A DNA stretch of 64,000 bases from Evernia prunastri (Eukaryota; Ascomycota; Lecanoromycetes; Lecanorales; Parmeliaceae). Location: contig NKYR01000009.1 of NCBI GenBank assembly GCA_003184365.1, positions 310,001 through 374,000 on the forward strand. The letters are read 5' to 3'. The translations under genes were made by a program, and so were the position numbers. Below the pieces are notes generated by a model, which saw nothing but the letters and a program-made list of their open reading frames with translations, had not been told where the DNA came from and searched no databases. Shown one piece after another: positions 22,796 through 34,146 of this stretch (positions are counted from its first letter, which is position 1; the number at the start of each line of letters is the position of its first letter).

Positions 22796-23098
22796 GTGGG
22801 TGGCGCAATGATGATGATTTGTGTATATCTATTAAGGTGGAAAAAATATTATTTCAGATCATGACCAGCAGTCTGAACCGCTAGCATGGTATCTTGAGCG
22901 TTGTCCTCCCGGATGTACGGCAAAATGCAGAGTTCCTCCCCCAAATCCCCCAAATAAACAGCCCGTCTTCGCTCGCTTTCAGATGCCCCGATGTACAAGA
23001 ATCGGAAAATAAGCGGAGAATATATATATACCCCATCCACAATATCCATCCACCGTCCAGGGATATCTGTGAGATGGAATGAAAAGATTTCACTATTA
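22796..23098. other. Short convergent intergenic region
   Basis: About 300 bp between the stop codons of the methyltransferase-like gene (+) and the large minus-strand gene. It contains a tatatata run near 23022-23029 and nothing else supported. Confidence 0.6.
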
Positions 23099-26000
23099 TT
23101 ACCGCCCACCGCTCAGTTCCCCATTACCCCTCAAAAAGTCCCTCGCATCCTTGTCTCCACCATTGGCCGCAAACCCCATCCAATGGAAGACAACGGCAAA
23201 GGTGGATCGATCCAGTGCCCCTTTCTCCTTATCGCCGGTCCTCGCATCGAGTGACATGACCGACTTGTAGACATCTTTCGCCTTGGAGAAGGGCATGGTG
23301 ACGCGCGGTAGTAGTTCCGGATGGGTGAGATAGAAGAGGCCAAGCTCGCGGGCTGCAGCCGGAGAACCTTCCTTTGCGGTGATGAGCCAGAGGTTCGCGG
23401 CATCGCGCAAGGTTGTATTAGTGATATTAGTTTCGGTGAGAGGATCGGTCGACTTCGAAGATGATATGTGGTAGGCGGTGATCTGTGTGGCGCGATTGAT
23501 CATGGATTCGCAAAGGTCTTCTTTCAGCGCCAGCGCTGCAAGACCAGCATCCCAAAATGCTTTTCCCTGTGCTGTTTGATCCAGGGTTTCCGAAGGTATG
23601 AAAGCGGCTATATACTGAAGGTCTCGGAACAGAGTTGAAGAACGTAGCTTCGGGTCATGGAAGATTGAAATGAAGGCGTTCACAATGTCATCTGTGCTTG
23701 GGATGTGGGCAACCGTCGGGGTTAGTCGTGAGTTTAGCTGAGTGAAGCCGCCACTATATCGACCCTTAGATCTCATGACACCCGCTCGACGCTCAGTGCA
23801 ATTCGCAATGACTTCCCCAAGGCTTGTAGCTCTGGTTCTGGGCACGCTTCTGCCGTGGAGACCTGGGTCGCCATAAGATGATCGTTGTTTGGACCCAGAT
23901 TTTGCAGGATTGGCAGCATGACGGACTGTTGATGATTCCTGAAGCGATTTGACAATCAGATCTTCGAGCTCATAGAGTATACGCAGCTTCACACGAGGAT
24001 CGGGAGAGAGCGACATCTTCTGCAGAAGCATTGCGTAAGCCTCCGAGAAGGCAAAAGAGCTAGTCTCGTCCAATTTTGGACCAATCAGGCGAGAAGGCCC
24101 CACTCTCTGGTGTAGGTCTACAAAGTGAGTATCATTGGACGATTCATCTTGAGGAGAGACGGACTCGGCAACCTCATCTTTGTGAGCCATCTCTGTTGGT
24201 CGTCCCGATCCTAGTGTCTTCTCCACAGATCCATAATCATTCTGGTTGGCGACACATTCGTTGACCCAGGCGTCTGTCTCGCTGCCATGCTTCCATAATA
24301 GATATCCAAGGTCACTAATTAAGAGGCTGCGAAGACTTGACTTGATGTTGTCGGCAAAGCCCACTTTGGCAGGTGAGGTATCTGCTTCATTGTTGGTCTG
24401 AGAAGGCCTATCCACATAGGTCGGGTAGGAAGGAGATGGTATAGTTCCTTGCGGAGGTGATGTGGAGGTGAACGGATTACTGGGCCAAGATCTCGGAGGA
24501 GACGTCGGCGTAGGAGGCAAAAGAGGATAGTTATCATGGAGCCCAAGTCCTGGTAGAGCGGGAGAAGATTGGGTGGCATTCCAAAAACCACCGAAGCTGC
24601 TCGAGGAAGGTTTGGCTTTCGGACTGCCCAAGGCCTTGACAGGAGGGTCTGACGGGTGGAACACTGCAGAATTTAGGCGACCATAATCATACGGTATTAG
24701 AGTACGAAAGCCCATTGATGATGAAGTATGTGCACTCGAGACCAAGCGCTGTGCGTCAAAGCTGGCCTTTTCACGCCTAAAGAAATTGCTAGACCACAGG
24801 ACTGGATTTTTGATCGGGCTGGGACCCACTATCTTACCAACCGACTTCTGAATTTCAAAGCAGAATCGGTGGATTCGTTCTTCCCCTTTGCAAAAGTTCT
24901 CGATACTTCTGCGTGTAAGCCACCTGGTGGTGAGTTCAATCTGCTCATCAGCAAGTTTGGACTGGCCACCATAATCCTTTTGGGCCGACATCACTTCCAA
25001 GGTTTGGGCTTCAGGTCTGGCGAAAGTACCGGATCCTCTTAGTCGTTGCCGGGCCCAATTGGCAGTGCTGGTAGGCTGTTTTGCACGCTTCGAGCTTGCC
25101 ATGGCTCGCAAGGCGCGTGTGACGTGCAAAGCTTCTTCATAGGTTGCAGAGTTTCTGACATCCGATGAGTACCACATCTTGATTCGCAAGGCTTTTCGCT
25201 TTTCCTCCATTTGAGTTAATACAGACGTTTGATACCTTTGAAATTTCTCAAGAGAGCGCAGCTGCAGCTCGCTAGCCTTGCCTGCGTGGGCGGCAGCTTC
25301 TGATTTCCTCCGAAGATCGTCGGCAATATCACGAAGGAGGGATGAATGTGCTGTTGATGATTCAGTAGACGAAAGAAAATTGCGATAGATGCCCACGGTC
25401 TGCCACCAGAAATGGGCTGTAGCAAAGTCTAGACCAGACCGGGCACTGTCCGCAGATGCCTCCATGAGATCAACAAGTGGGTCAGATTGGTCTGAAGCAT
25501 GAGCGTATGCTACACGGACGGGAGCCACCGAATCGTAGAAATCCGACGTGTCTGTCTGGGCCAGCAGCTTGGCAATGCTTGTTTTCAGGACCTCGAAGTC
25601 TCCTGTGGGGTCCATGTTCTCGGAATCTCTGCCACTATCTAGTTCCGTGGGACTTAAGGAAAGCGTCATTCCGTCGCCCGAATAGAAAACGAAAGCCCAG
25701 GCAGTGTGCGAAAATTCCAGATCTGAGGTGCCGCCGGTCCCTAGCAAATTTGTCAACCTCCGACAAATGCTGTTCAATAGCAAGGGGAGTCCGGGCTTCA
25801 CGAAGTCGTCGCTTCTGGATGGATCTGTCACGTTGGAGGGTCTTTGGGTGTCTTGCTTTCCGGCCGGTACATTATCCATCATTGCTTCGCTGACGAGAGT
25901 TCTGCTAGTTGTTGATGTCCCACTAGTACTCGGCGCCAAAGAAGAGGCCAAAGCACTATCCGCATCGCTTGCGCTGGCATTGAGTGTCGAGGATCCAGCG

Positions 26001-27951
26001 GTAGATGGAGGAGCGACATCAAGCTCCTGAGATTCCTTGGAGCCTGGAACATTTGGCCGATCCGGATAGAGTTTCTGAATAAGACCAACAATGTCCAAAG
26101 GACTTAGCATCAAGAACCTTGTAGGAGACTTCTCATCCCATTCTGGAGTCCGTAATGGAGGCCTTGGATCAAAAGGAGGTGGCTCAAAGCTTCGAAAGAT
26201 AGCCATTATGCTGTCTCGTACCTCGGGCTTCACAAAGGCGCCATTATCGCTGAAGCTGTCTCAGTATCGCTTTGTTACGAAAAGGAAAACTGCCGACGTA
26301 CAATTCAAGTGTCACGTCGAAGACGCGTTGCTGCATCTGAACAACGAGCTTTTGCAGGATCATCTCCCTAGCAGCACCGCCAATGTGGTGTGTCATCATA
26401 AGACCACGTACCTATAACTCTTAGCTCTGAAGGAAGCAGCGAGATTGGGGAACTTACCTCGGGATAGACGACAATACTGGATATAAATGTTGCAAAGTAC
26501 CATCTACACAAAATGAAACGTTTCGCCCGAAGCCTATGCTTCTGGTCTTCGATCTTGCGCAAAATAGCATGGATAAAGATCAAAGCGGTCTCAGGAACGG
26601 CCTGGTTCCGTGGTCCCGTGGTAAGCAGCCCAAACAGGTCTATAAGCGCTTTATCGAAGAAGTCAGCCTCCGCTATTGCGGCCTTGGCGGTGTGCATTTC
26701 TATAGGATCATTAGATGTCATGGCCGGGCTGGATTGTAGGTCCAGGAAAAAAGATCCCTCGGCAAGTATCTTCATCAGGTACGTCTCTATCATTGGTTTC
26801 AGGCTCCAGTCCTGAAAATTAGCAAAAGCGTCGAGAGCAGCTATGACAAGTTCATCGCTGCCTGGCTTGCCCTCCATGAATCCTTCGGTGAAATTTCTGG
26901 CACAGGTCGTAGACCAAATATCTGTCCTGCGAGAATGTTCAGAGGAGCCAGGCCGGGAAGAGGAATCGAAAACACCATAGAGCAATGCAAATAAAGGATC
27001 CTGATTGTGGAATCGATGAAGGTTATCCATTCTCCGGGAAAGCTTCATCATCTGACTGTCCCTGCTGTAAAACTGGGTTTTTCCGTGCGAGTGGTTTGGT
27101 AGGACCGAGAAGTCAATGCCCGCAGGGTGGTAAGATGAAGTCAGGGCCGTGCGCTCCGATGGAGACATGCTGGATATCCGGTCAGACAGAAAATTTGGTT
27201 CGGTCCTGATCCGGTTGAGGAATCCGAGGATGACGCCCTGATCTTCTGGCGGTAGCATTAGGACACAAGAACGCCTCTCTAAGTCCTCGGGACGCAAGGC
27301 ATTTTGTTCCGTATTTGGGTTAGCAGGACAGATGGCAGCTCCAGCCGTTTGGCAGGATGCCTTCAGTTGCTCACAAGCCTCGTATAGACCTGCAAATCCA
27401 GCTTGGTCGTCAGTCTTATATTGGTCGATCAAGTTACCATACGCGACAGAGAATGTGCTTATCAGCCGCCTGTCAAGACCGCATGATAGGCTGAGACGGT
27501 CCATATCGGTCTGGATGGACAAGGTCCGGGATCTTTGGTACCTCTCCAGCTCCACCAGATGGGCAAGCTCTTCCAAGGATATAGGAGATGGGACAGGGAC
27601 ATCTGCCGGCGGTGGTCCTCCTTTTGCGTCTGCTAATGGTCCTTTTGGTATGACACCTCTCTCTTCTGGATGTGTGTCCTCCCTAACGACAGACACACTG
27701 ATCGGGTCCAGCGCCCTTGTGTAGACCGTGGGCTTGGTATCCATCTCTTCATCTGAGCCATCATTGGATGGTGGCAAGGGGATCTTCAATTCGATCGGAA
27801 GCTCTTCTGGGTCGTGACCTTCCATTGGTGAAGCCGTGACGGAGGTAAAGGCGGAGGCGTCAGAAGTGACGGGTATTATGGTGGAGGCCAAAGCTTCATC
27901 GGTCAGCGATTGAACTTGATTTGATGAGGACACGTAAACCATGCCATTCAC
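23099..27951 (-). CDS. 1584-aa protein, RasGAP-like N-terminal region and Sel1-like C-terminus
   Basis: Three exons, 27951-26458, 26411-26302 and 26249-23099, sum to 1585 codons. Introns are 46 bp (GTAAGT...TATAG) and 52 bp (GTACGT...TTCAG). After a disordered first 130 residues, a helical region extends to about residue 535. Its end, FILCRWYFATFISSIVVYPE then MMTHHIGGAAREMILQKL and MQQRVFDV, resembles the closing helices of Ras-GAP-like folds and their followers; no catalytic arginine finger could be confirmed. The middle is Ser/Pro-rich. The C-terminal 300 residues are helical and include two Sel1-type repeats, LWLITAKEGSPAAARELGLF and VFHWMGFAANGGDKDARDFL. The order suggests a scaffold or GTPase regulator at membranes. 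The family is conserved in filamentous fungi as far as I recall, but I cannot name it. Confidence 0.78.
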
Positions 27952-30381
27952 CGCATCATCGGATCAAGGAGTGGAACGTACAAGACAAACTGCGAGTATG
28001 CCCCTGCATGGAGTAGGCGTGCTCCATGCTGTCGACCATGTCATCGGGAGCTTGTATATAGGAGGGCGAGGATGTTGCCCCAAATCATTTGCCTCCACTT
28101 CGACATTGACCGCTTCGAGTATACATTGGCCGCTTGAGTGCGGAAGAGCTGAACACTGTCGCTAAGATGTTTGAGTGGCAGTGGGGGTTAGCGACGCTGG
28201 ATTTGATGTCTCACGTCGCCGTGGACACATTATTGATAAGACGTGAATGATATTTAAAGAGAAGTGATGATGACCTCGTGCCGCAAAGGTCGAAAAAGAA
28301 GATGCCGGCGCAATGCTTGTACAAGTCATGCAGATTCGTGCAGGATTTGTGGTATGGCAGCAGCATCTGCAACCAATTGAGCCTCGTCCACATGATTGGG
28401 CGGGGTTCGAGTAAAAGCTAGTGCACTATCAGTCTAGCGGTTTTTTTTTGTTTTTTTTTACACTCAGGTCTGCATCCACATCCATTTCCATACTTCCACT
28501 TGGTAACTGCATCCACTCATCCAAAATATCCCCTCGACTAATCCATGATTTGCTAGACTCATACACTTATTTGGTTGGCTACATTGAACATAAAAAAAAA
28601 TTTCGGCCGAACCATATAAGTATCTCTTTTGGTCCATACCAACCTTTTGCTATCTACCCATTTTACCTTTACTCATACTTACGACTGAGTCCCTAAATTA
28701 TCTTGCGACTTTCAAAATATCACGATTGTAAGCCTCTACCGGCTCCCTTCACTTGCCTCGACTATAATGACTTTAAGGCGAACGTGGCATCTGTGGATAT
28801 TATCAGGCAAAGTCCCGATGCTCAACCACGTAGCAAAGACGCCTGATTACATACCGGAATCTTTGCCTTTACTTGTCTTTCGCGTCTGACTGTACATAGC
28901 TCTCTCAAATTCTTTTCCAATTCTCCCGAGTCGTTCGTGTCGAATGACTTCGCTGTCAGCGTAGATCGGCGTTCCCTTCACGCCCAGGCCTTTTAGCTGC
29001 ATATTTCTATCCAGAAGATCTCCAATCTAGAGACGACTGGCAAATCATCGCCAAAGTCGATGCTTTGGTGTGGCTCGCCTATCGACGCCACGGTACCCTT
29101 CAAGTTCTGGGGATTGCAGACCCGGTCTATCAGGTCGAGGCGAAACTTCTCTTATTTTATCTGACGTATTTGAAGCCTTGAAAATTTCACGTATACTGCC
29201 AAATCCCGTGATACCAAGGAGCCCCAGGGAACGATGACTGCATCACCGGGATTCTGCAGATTGCAACACCGCCGGTCAAGTGTGTGTGTTGGCAATGCAG
29301 AACTATCGCAGCCCTGTGCGCTGCTCAACTTTACCATGGGAAAATGGCTTTTCCGCACCCAGACAAGAACAACGCACTGCACAAGCGAACAAAACGTCGA
29401 AAATGGGCTGCAATGGGACGAGAGGAACGGCTTTGCAGAAAACGTGCAGTTGCAAGTTCTGTCTCGCAGCATTTGCCTCCTGTCACTTTGTACCTTGCAT
29501 TGTGCTTGCATGATCTTACTTTCTCCAAGCCATGCCATTATTCCAATCAGAGGCCCGCCAATACGCAGACACTTTTTCGGGAGAAGATTGGGCGCCGGAT
29601 CTAGACAAGTTTGCGAATGGCAAGAGGAAAGAGAGGTGAGAGTAAAAATGGCAACATATTTGTCAACTGTTAGTCACAATGCTTCGATGCGTCTGGCACT
29701 CTAGATATGTCAGATTCGATGATTGCAAGAGAAGCCACCACCAAGGATATGACGCTTGAGCTCGTCGACTGAGGACGATGGGTGAACCCGTTTCTGCAGT
29801 CAATTGGCGATGCTGCCCACAGTCTCAAGAACGTCTTGGAAGACAGCCAGAGCTGCCAGACAGGATGAAAGAGGGCGGAAAGTGTGCACACATGGCTGAC
29901 TGTACCTAAACCGTAGATTGCCAGATGATAAAGCTCTAATGTGGGCAAGATGGATCCAAATCATCAAACAGAATAGAGTACAGTAATAAGGACCAACGTA
30001 TATATATGATCAAAGTACGTTTGAGGCTCTCTGGTGGCCAAACTAAACCAAATCACACAAAAAAAAAATAAAAAAAAAATGCAATTCTTTTTTCGCGGTG
30101 AGTCAGCCCGGGAAAGGGGGGAAAGGCGCCAGGTTCAAGAGCGGGAGATGCTTCCGCCGTTGAATTACGCCGAGGCTGCCCGCCAAAATTATTAGCTCAC
30201 CACACAGAAAAAATATACATTAATTATACTACACTATTTCATTCACTCATTTTCAATCTCATCCACATATTCCACCGACATCTATCTCGTACTTCAATAC
30301 CTCATTCATCGCTCTTGCGGCACCTTGCAACATAGCAACTCCTTTTTACACCTCATAAAACTACCCAAACAGCCGTGATCC
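27952..30381. other. Intergenic region with possible dead gene fragment
   Basis: Between the divergent large gene (-) and SPE2 (+). Homopolymer runs occur at 28440-28460 and 30057-30080. Apart from the coding-like relic listed separately, the frames are short and featureless. The bases before 30382 (from about 30240) are pyrimidine-rich, free of ATG, and form the SPE2 leader. Confidence 0.5.
28860..29150 (-). pseudogene. Coding-like relic, unknown
   Basis: On the minus strand, sequence from about 29145 reads KFRLDLIDRVCNPQNLKGTV and on to DFGDDLPVVSRLEIF, then a stop follows. One frame over, sequence resumes as LDRNMQLKGLGVKGTPIYAD and ERLGRIGKEFERAMYSQTRK, ending in a GTATGT donor-like site near 28857. 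The two parts abut at about 29015 and look like one protein with a frame change. The product is not recognised. It could be a decayed gene or an unfinished gene model. Confidence 0.3.
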
Positions 30382-30539
30382 ATGAGCAACAAAGACCTGC
30401 TACGTTTCCTCTCAAAGCCTGCCAAGTGAGTCTTGCCTCTGGCACGAGACACTTTCACTTTCGCTTTCTATCTTGCAGTCGTGCATTCTTGACCACGAAG
30501 ATTTCGACTGACTCTCCAATAATAAATAGGCCCAGATAA
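30382..30539 (+). promoter_or_regulatory. Spliced upstream ORF in the SPE2 leader
   Basis: The first ATG of the SPE2 leader opens a small frame, MSNKDLLRFLSKPA, that runs into a GTGAGT donor at 30426. A 53-bp intron (30426-30478) ends CTTGCAG. After splicing the frame continues to TAA at 30537-30539, for 34 codons; unspliced it would stop after 15. There is no ATG between 30540 and 30980, and none in the 140 bp before 30382. This is therefore the only upstream start before the main start at 30981. AdoMetDC mRNAs of plants and animals carry polyamine-responsive uORFs, so a similar role is a reasonable inference. Confidence 0.6.
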
Positions 30540-30980
30540 CACCACCCCCCCCCGAGTTCGGACACGTTCTACACCCTCCATTTCCCAACAAAACCGTCCA
30601 TCCTCGTTTGCTTGCACGGCGCGAGGATCATAACATAGCCAAAATTCCTTGGTACAAGGACTTTTTCATCCCTCTCTCTGCTCGACCTCCATAACGACCC
30701 CCCAAAGTCAAGGCACATCACCCCCCTACTGCTGCTGGCTTAAGCCAGCCTCCACATCATCCCACCGAGCGTGGGCTTTCTCTTCTCAGGCGGACGCCGC
30801 ACTGTTCGTCTGAGTGGAAGATTGTGCTTCGCGGTGCTTCCAACGAGACAGCAACAATATCGTTTTGAAAATCTTTTCTCAGCGGTTGTGTGTATCAGCC
30901 GTCTTCCGCCACCGAGTGCAAGACCCGACAACTATCGGCTGCAGCAAATTAAAGGTCTTTGACCGAGCCACTGTACGGAG

Positions 30981-32652
30981 ATGGTCAATACTGAAATACC
31001 CAAGAATTACACAGCGTCTCCCTCCTCCTTTAGTGGTACACCACATTTGACTATCAATCGTGATATTGCACTCGATCTCGATTCCAGCAATGCATTTGAA
31101 GGTATATCTCTCCATGGGGCCATGTTGCTTGGGGGTATACTGACTTGATGTAGGACCTGAAAAGTTGCTAGAAGTATGGTTCAGTGCTTCCTCGAACTCC
31201 CTCCCAGCAGCCTCTGCTCCGGCAGGGTTGAAAGTCGTGCCCTCTGAAGTATGGAAGGATATGCTTGAGCTTGTCAATTGCAAAGTCCTTTCCATTGTCG
31301 AGTCGGAACACGTCGATGCCTACCTGCTATCCGAATCCAGCATGTTCGTCTTCCCCCATAAGCTCATACTCAAAACATGCGGCACAACTACACTACTCAG
31401 CGGTTTGCCAAGAATCCTCGAGATCGCAGCCCTGGTTGCTGGATTCCCGCATGTGCTCGCCAATCAGATCATCGGAACGAGCTCTGCAGCAAAACCATAC
31501 CGGGTTTTCTACAGCAGAAAGAATTTCCTATATCCTGATCGTCAACGCGGACCTCATCGAAGCTGGCGAGACGAGGTCAAGTCACTTGACAGGCTGTTCC
31601 TAGGTGGTAGTGCTTATATGATTGGGAAAATGAACGGCGAACACTGGTATCTCTATCTCACGGAGCCCAACACGATTCTGACGCCTCCTGCAACACCCGA
31701 GAGACGTGAGACGGAGACGAAATTGATGGATCTCCCAATGTCCCATTCAAACATGAAGGCCTGCGATCCATACGACGACGATCAAGATGAAACCCTAGAA
31801 CTTCTTATGACAGACTTGGAGCCAGAGAACGCCAAGAAATTCTACCTTGACCACGCGAGTGCGGTCGCGGAGGGTCGGTACTATCAAGAAGCACATAAGG
31901 CGCGCATTGACGCCGACAAGCACGTGGGAGATATCAACTGTCTCCCCTCCAGACCCGCCAAGTCAATGAACAAGGGTTTCCTCAAGACCATTGATGAAAA
32001 CACTGACGTATTCAGCAACACGTCTTCTGACCCCGGTGATCTCATGTCCGACGACTCCGAGCTTGAATACCCTGAAGAACTTACGACGGAGGGCCACGCC
32101 CTTGGAACCGTTGTTTCTGAAGCCTGCGGACTAGCAGATGTTTACCCAACGTCGAAGTACCCGGATGCCCGGGTTGATGCTTACCTCTTCACCCCTTGTG
32201 GCTTCTCAGCCAATGGTGTCATTCCTGCTCCAAATGGTCCCGAGGCTACCCACTACTTCACTGTCCACGTCACACCAGAGGCTCATTGCTCTTACGCATC
32301 CTTCGAAACCAACGTTCCCAGCAAGCAAACGGGTCGCGAGACGGCAGATGTGATTGAGCAGGTGGTCAACATCTTCAAGCCCGGCCGCTTTTCGGTGACG
32401 CTGTTCGAAGGCAAGAAGCTTGACGACGAGACGAACAGCACCGCGAGCGAGAACGGCAATGAGACAGCAAACAAGATCAAGGCGTGGGAGAAACAGGTGG
32501 CCCGGAAGGGGAGCCGTCTGGATCAGATCCGAGGCTACAGGCGCGTGGATCGGATCGTGCACGACCTGGAAGGCTACGAGTTGGTCTTCAAGTACTACGA
32601 GAGGTTTGATTGGAAAGGTGGGGCGCCGCGACTGGGCGAGGTGGGCTTCTGA
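30981..32652 (+). CDS. spe2: S-adenosylmethionine decarboxylase proenzyme
   Basis: Makes decarboxylated AdoMet, the aminopropyl donor for spermidine and spermine synthesis. Exons 30981-31101 and 31154-32652 (52-bp intron, GTATAT...TGTAG, phase 1) give 539 residues. The N-terminus has the family stretch INRDIALDLDSSNAFEGPEK with LLEVWF. The self-cleavage site is present as LLSESSMFVFPHKL: cleavage between Glu101 and Ser102 leaves Ser102 as the pyruvoyl cofactor. The catalytic Cys is in KTCGTTTLL (Cys116). Later family blocks include PYRVFYSRKNFLYPDRQ, GSAYMIGK, an F-x-PCGFSANG block and THYFTVHVTPEAHCSYASFE. Length fits fungal enzymes, which carry insertions absent from mammals. The 600-base leader contains an intron and an upstream ORF, suggesting translational control. 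Confidence 0.95.
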
Positions 32653-34146
32653 CTATATGATCGGTCTACGTCGCCAGCAAGCGCTGCAGCGCTCCCAGGT
32701 GGATATTTGGCACGGAGAGGAATTCAACGGGGAAAAGGACGGGCGATTGTTCCGAGGTATTTTTCCTTTATTCAACGTTGGCTATCTCTCCTCTCAAAGG
32801 CGGAACTTTCATTCCAGCGCATCATAGGCCGTGGTTTTGGTTTTACTTTAGGCACGGTGGAATTTTTGAATGGTGGTGGTTTTTTTAGCTAGCTAGAGCT
32901 GATTATATATAAATCAATCCTTTTCTCTTTCGACTCAACGGCAGCCTCCCTCCCCCCTATCATAGCGGAACCGTCAAATCACCCCCCTTCTTCTCCCGAG
33001 AGCAGGCCATGCGCCTCGCCTCTTGACTTACCGAACCTCCCATTCCCTTCCCTTTCCCTTTCCCTTTCCCTTTCCCTTTCCCTTTCCCTTTCCCTTTCCC
33101 TTTCCCTTCCCCACGCTCACCCCTCCCACTCCCATCAACATAACCTCAAGAACAATGTGTTGAAAAGGAGAAAGAAGGTAGGCATACGGCCGCTAGGTAG
33201 CCATCACCATATCGTGAACCCCTCCCTCTCCTCCCTCAAACCCACCGCGCACGTCCCCCGCGGCGCGCGGCTGCCAACCTCCAAAAGTCCTGCGTCTGTT
33301 AAGGCCGAAACGGCTACGGAAACGGAAACGGAAACGGAAAGGGAAATGCTCGGCTTCGCATTCGCACGCATCCACATGCACCACTATCGACGCCTCGCTT
33401 CTGGGGAAAGGGCAGCATGCCTGCATGCGTGCGTGCGTGCCTTTTTCGGAGATTTCTTTCCCATTCTTTCCTTTCCTTTTCTTTTCCTTTCCTTTCTATT
33501 CTTTCGTCCGTTATGCACGCATGCATGTCAGCATCTGGCATTCCCCGCGGCGTCAAAAAAGGATACCTGCATACGAGCGATGCGGGCTGTATACATCGTT
33601 TCGTATCGTGTCGTGTCGTGTCGTATGGCTGGGCGGTTGGAATGTGAGGGAGGTATACTTATCTGGTTTTGCTGGCGGGGTGCGGTTTGGGCTGGTGGTT
33701 GGTTGGTGAATTGGTTGTAAGCTTTGGTGTTTTAGTTGTTAGGTTGTGCGCTCGTTCGTCGTTCTCTGATTGAACGTTTTTTTCTTTTGTGTGGTTTGGG
33801 GATGTGTTATTTACCACTTCGTCCGCGTATCCCCCGTTTGGGCAATGTCGGCCGGTCTCTGGTGTGTGGGTTTGGTGGCTTGGCGTGAGTGGTTTCCCCC
33901 CCCCCTCTCTTTCAAACTTCCTTACTCTTTCTGCTATTGTCCATATCTATGTCCGTTTGTCTCCTCTTTTGGGGGTACTGACAGTGGCGCTTTGATCGGC
34001 TGTTTTCCGATATTAACACTTTCGGCAATGTGTTTGTACGGACTCTCTCTCGGTTTTGGTAGATATACGATGCAATTCCATCATGCGTCCTGTATCTTCG
34101 GTGGCGACTTTCATCATTACACACTTCTCCACTGTGAGCGTCCACC
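32653..34146. repeat. Intergenic region rich in simple repeats
   Basis: A (TTTCCC)n array of about ten units spans roughly 33046-33110. It is followed by ggaaac repeats (33318-33340), gcgt repeats (33427-33440), CT-rich tracts (33460-33510) and tcgtg repeats (33605-33625). Frames over these (for example 33157-33720) are repeat artefacts. It holds the SPE2 3' region and the amidoligase promoter. Confidence 0.7.

Noticed and set aside
30105..30185. tRNA-like stretch with ggttcaa and a D-arm-like segment
   Set aside because: The B-box-like sequence and the D-arm-like sequence are on opposite strands and no acceptor stem pairs, so no cloverleaf forms.
33046..33110. (TTTCCC)n array as possible telomeric repeat
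   Set aside because: Fungal telomere units are TTAGGG/CCCTAA; this is an internal microsatellite between genes.
33157..33720. 187-residue plus frame rich in Phe, His and Arg
   Set aside because: It runs across several simple repeats and has no domain; repeats free of stops create it.
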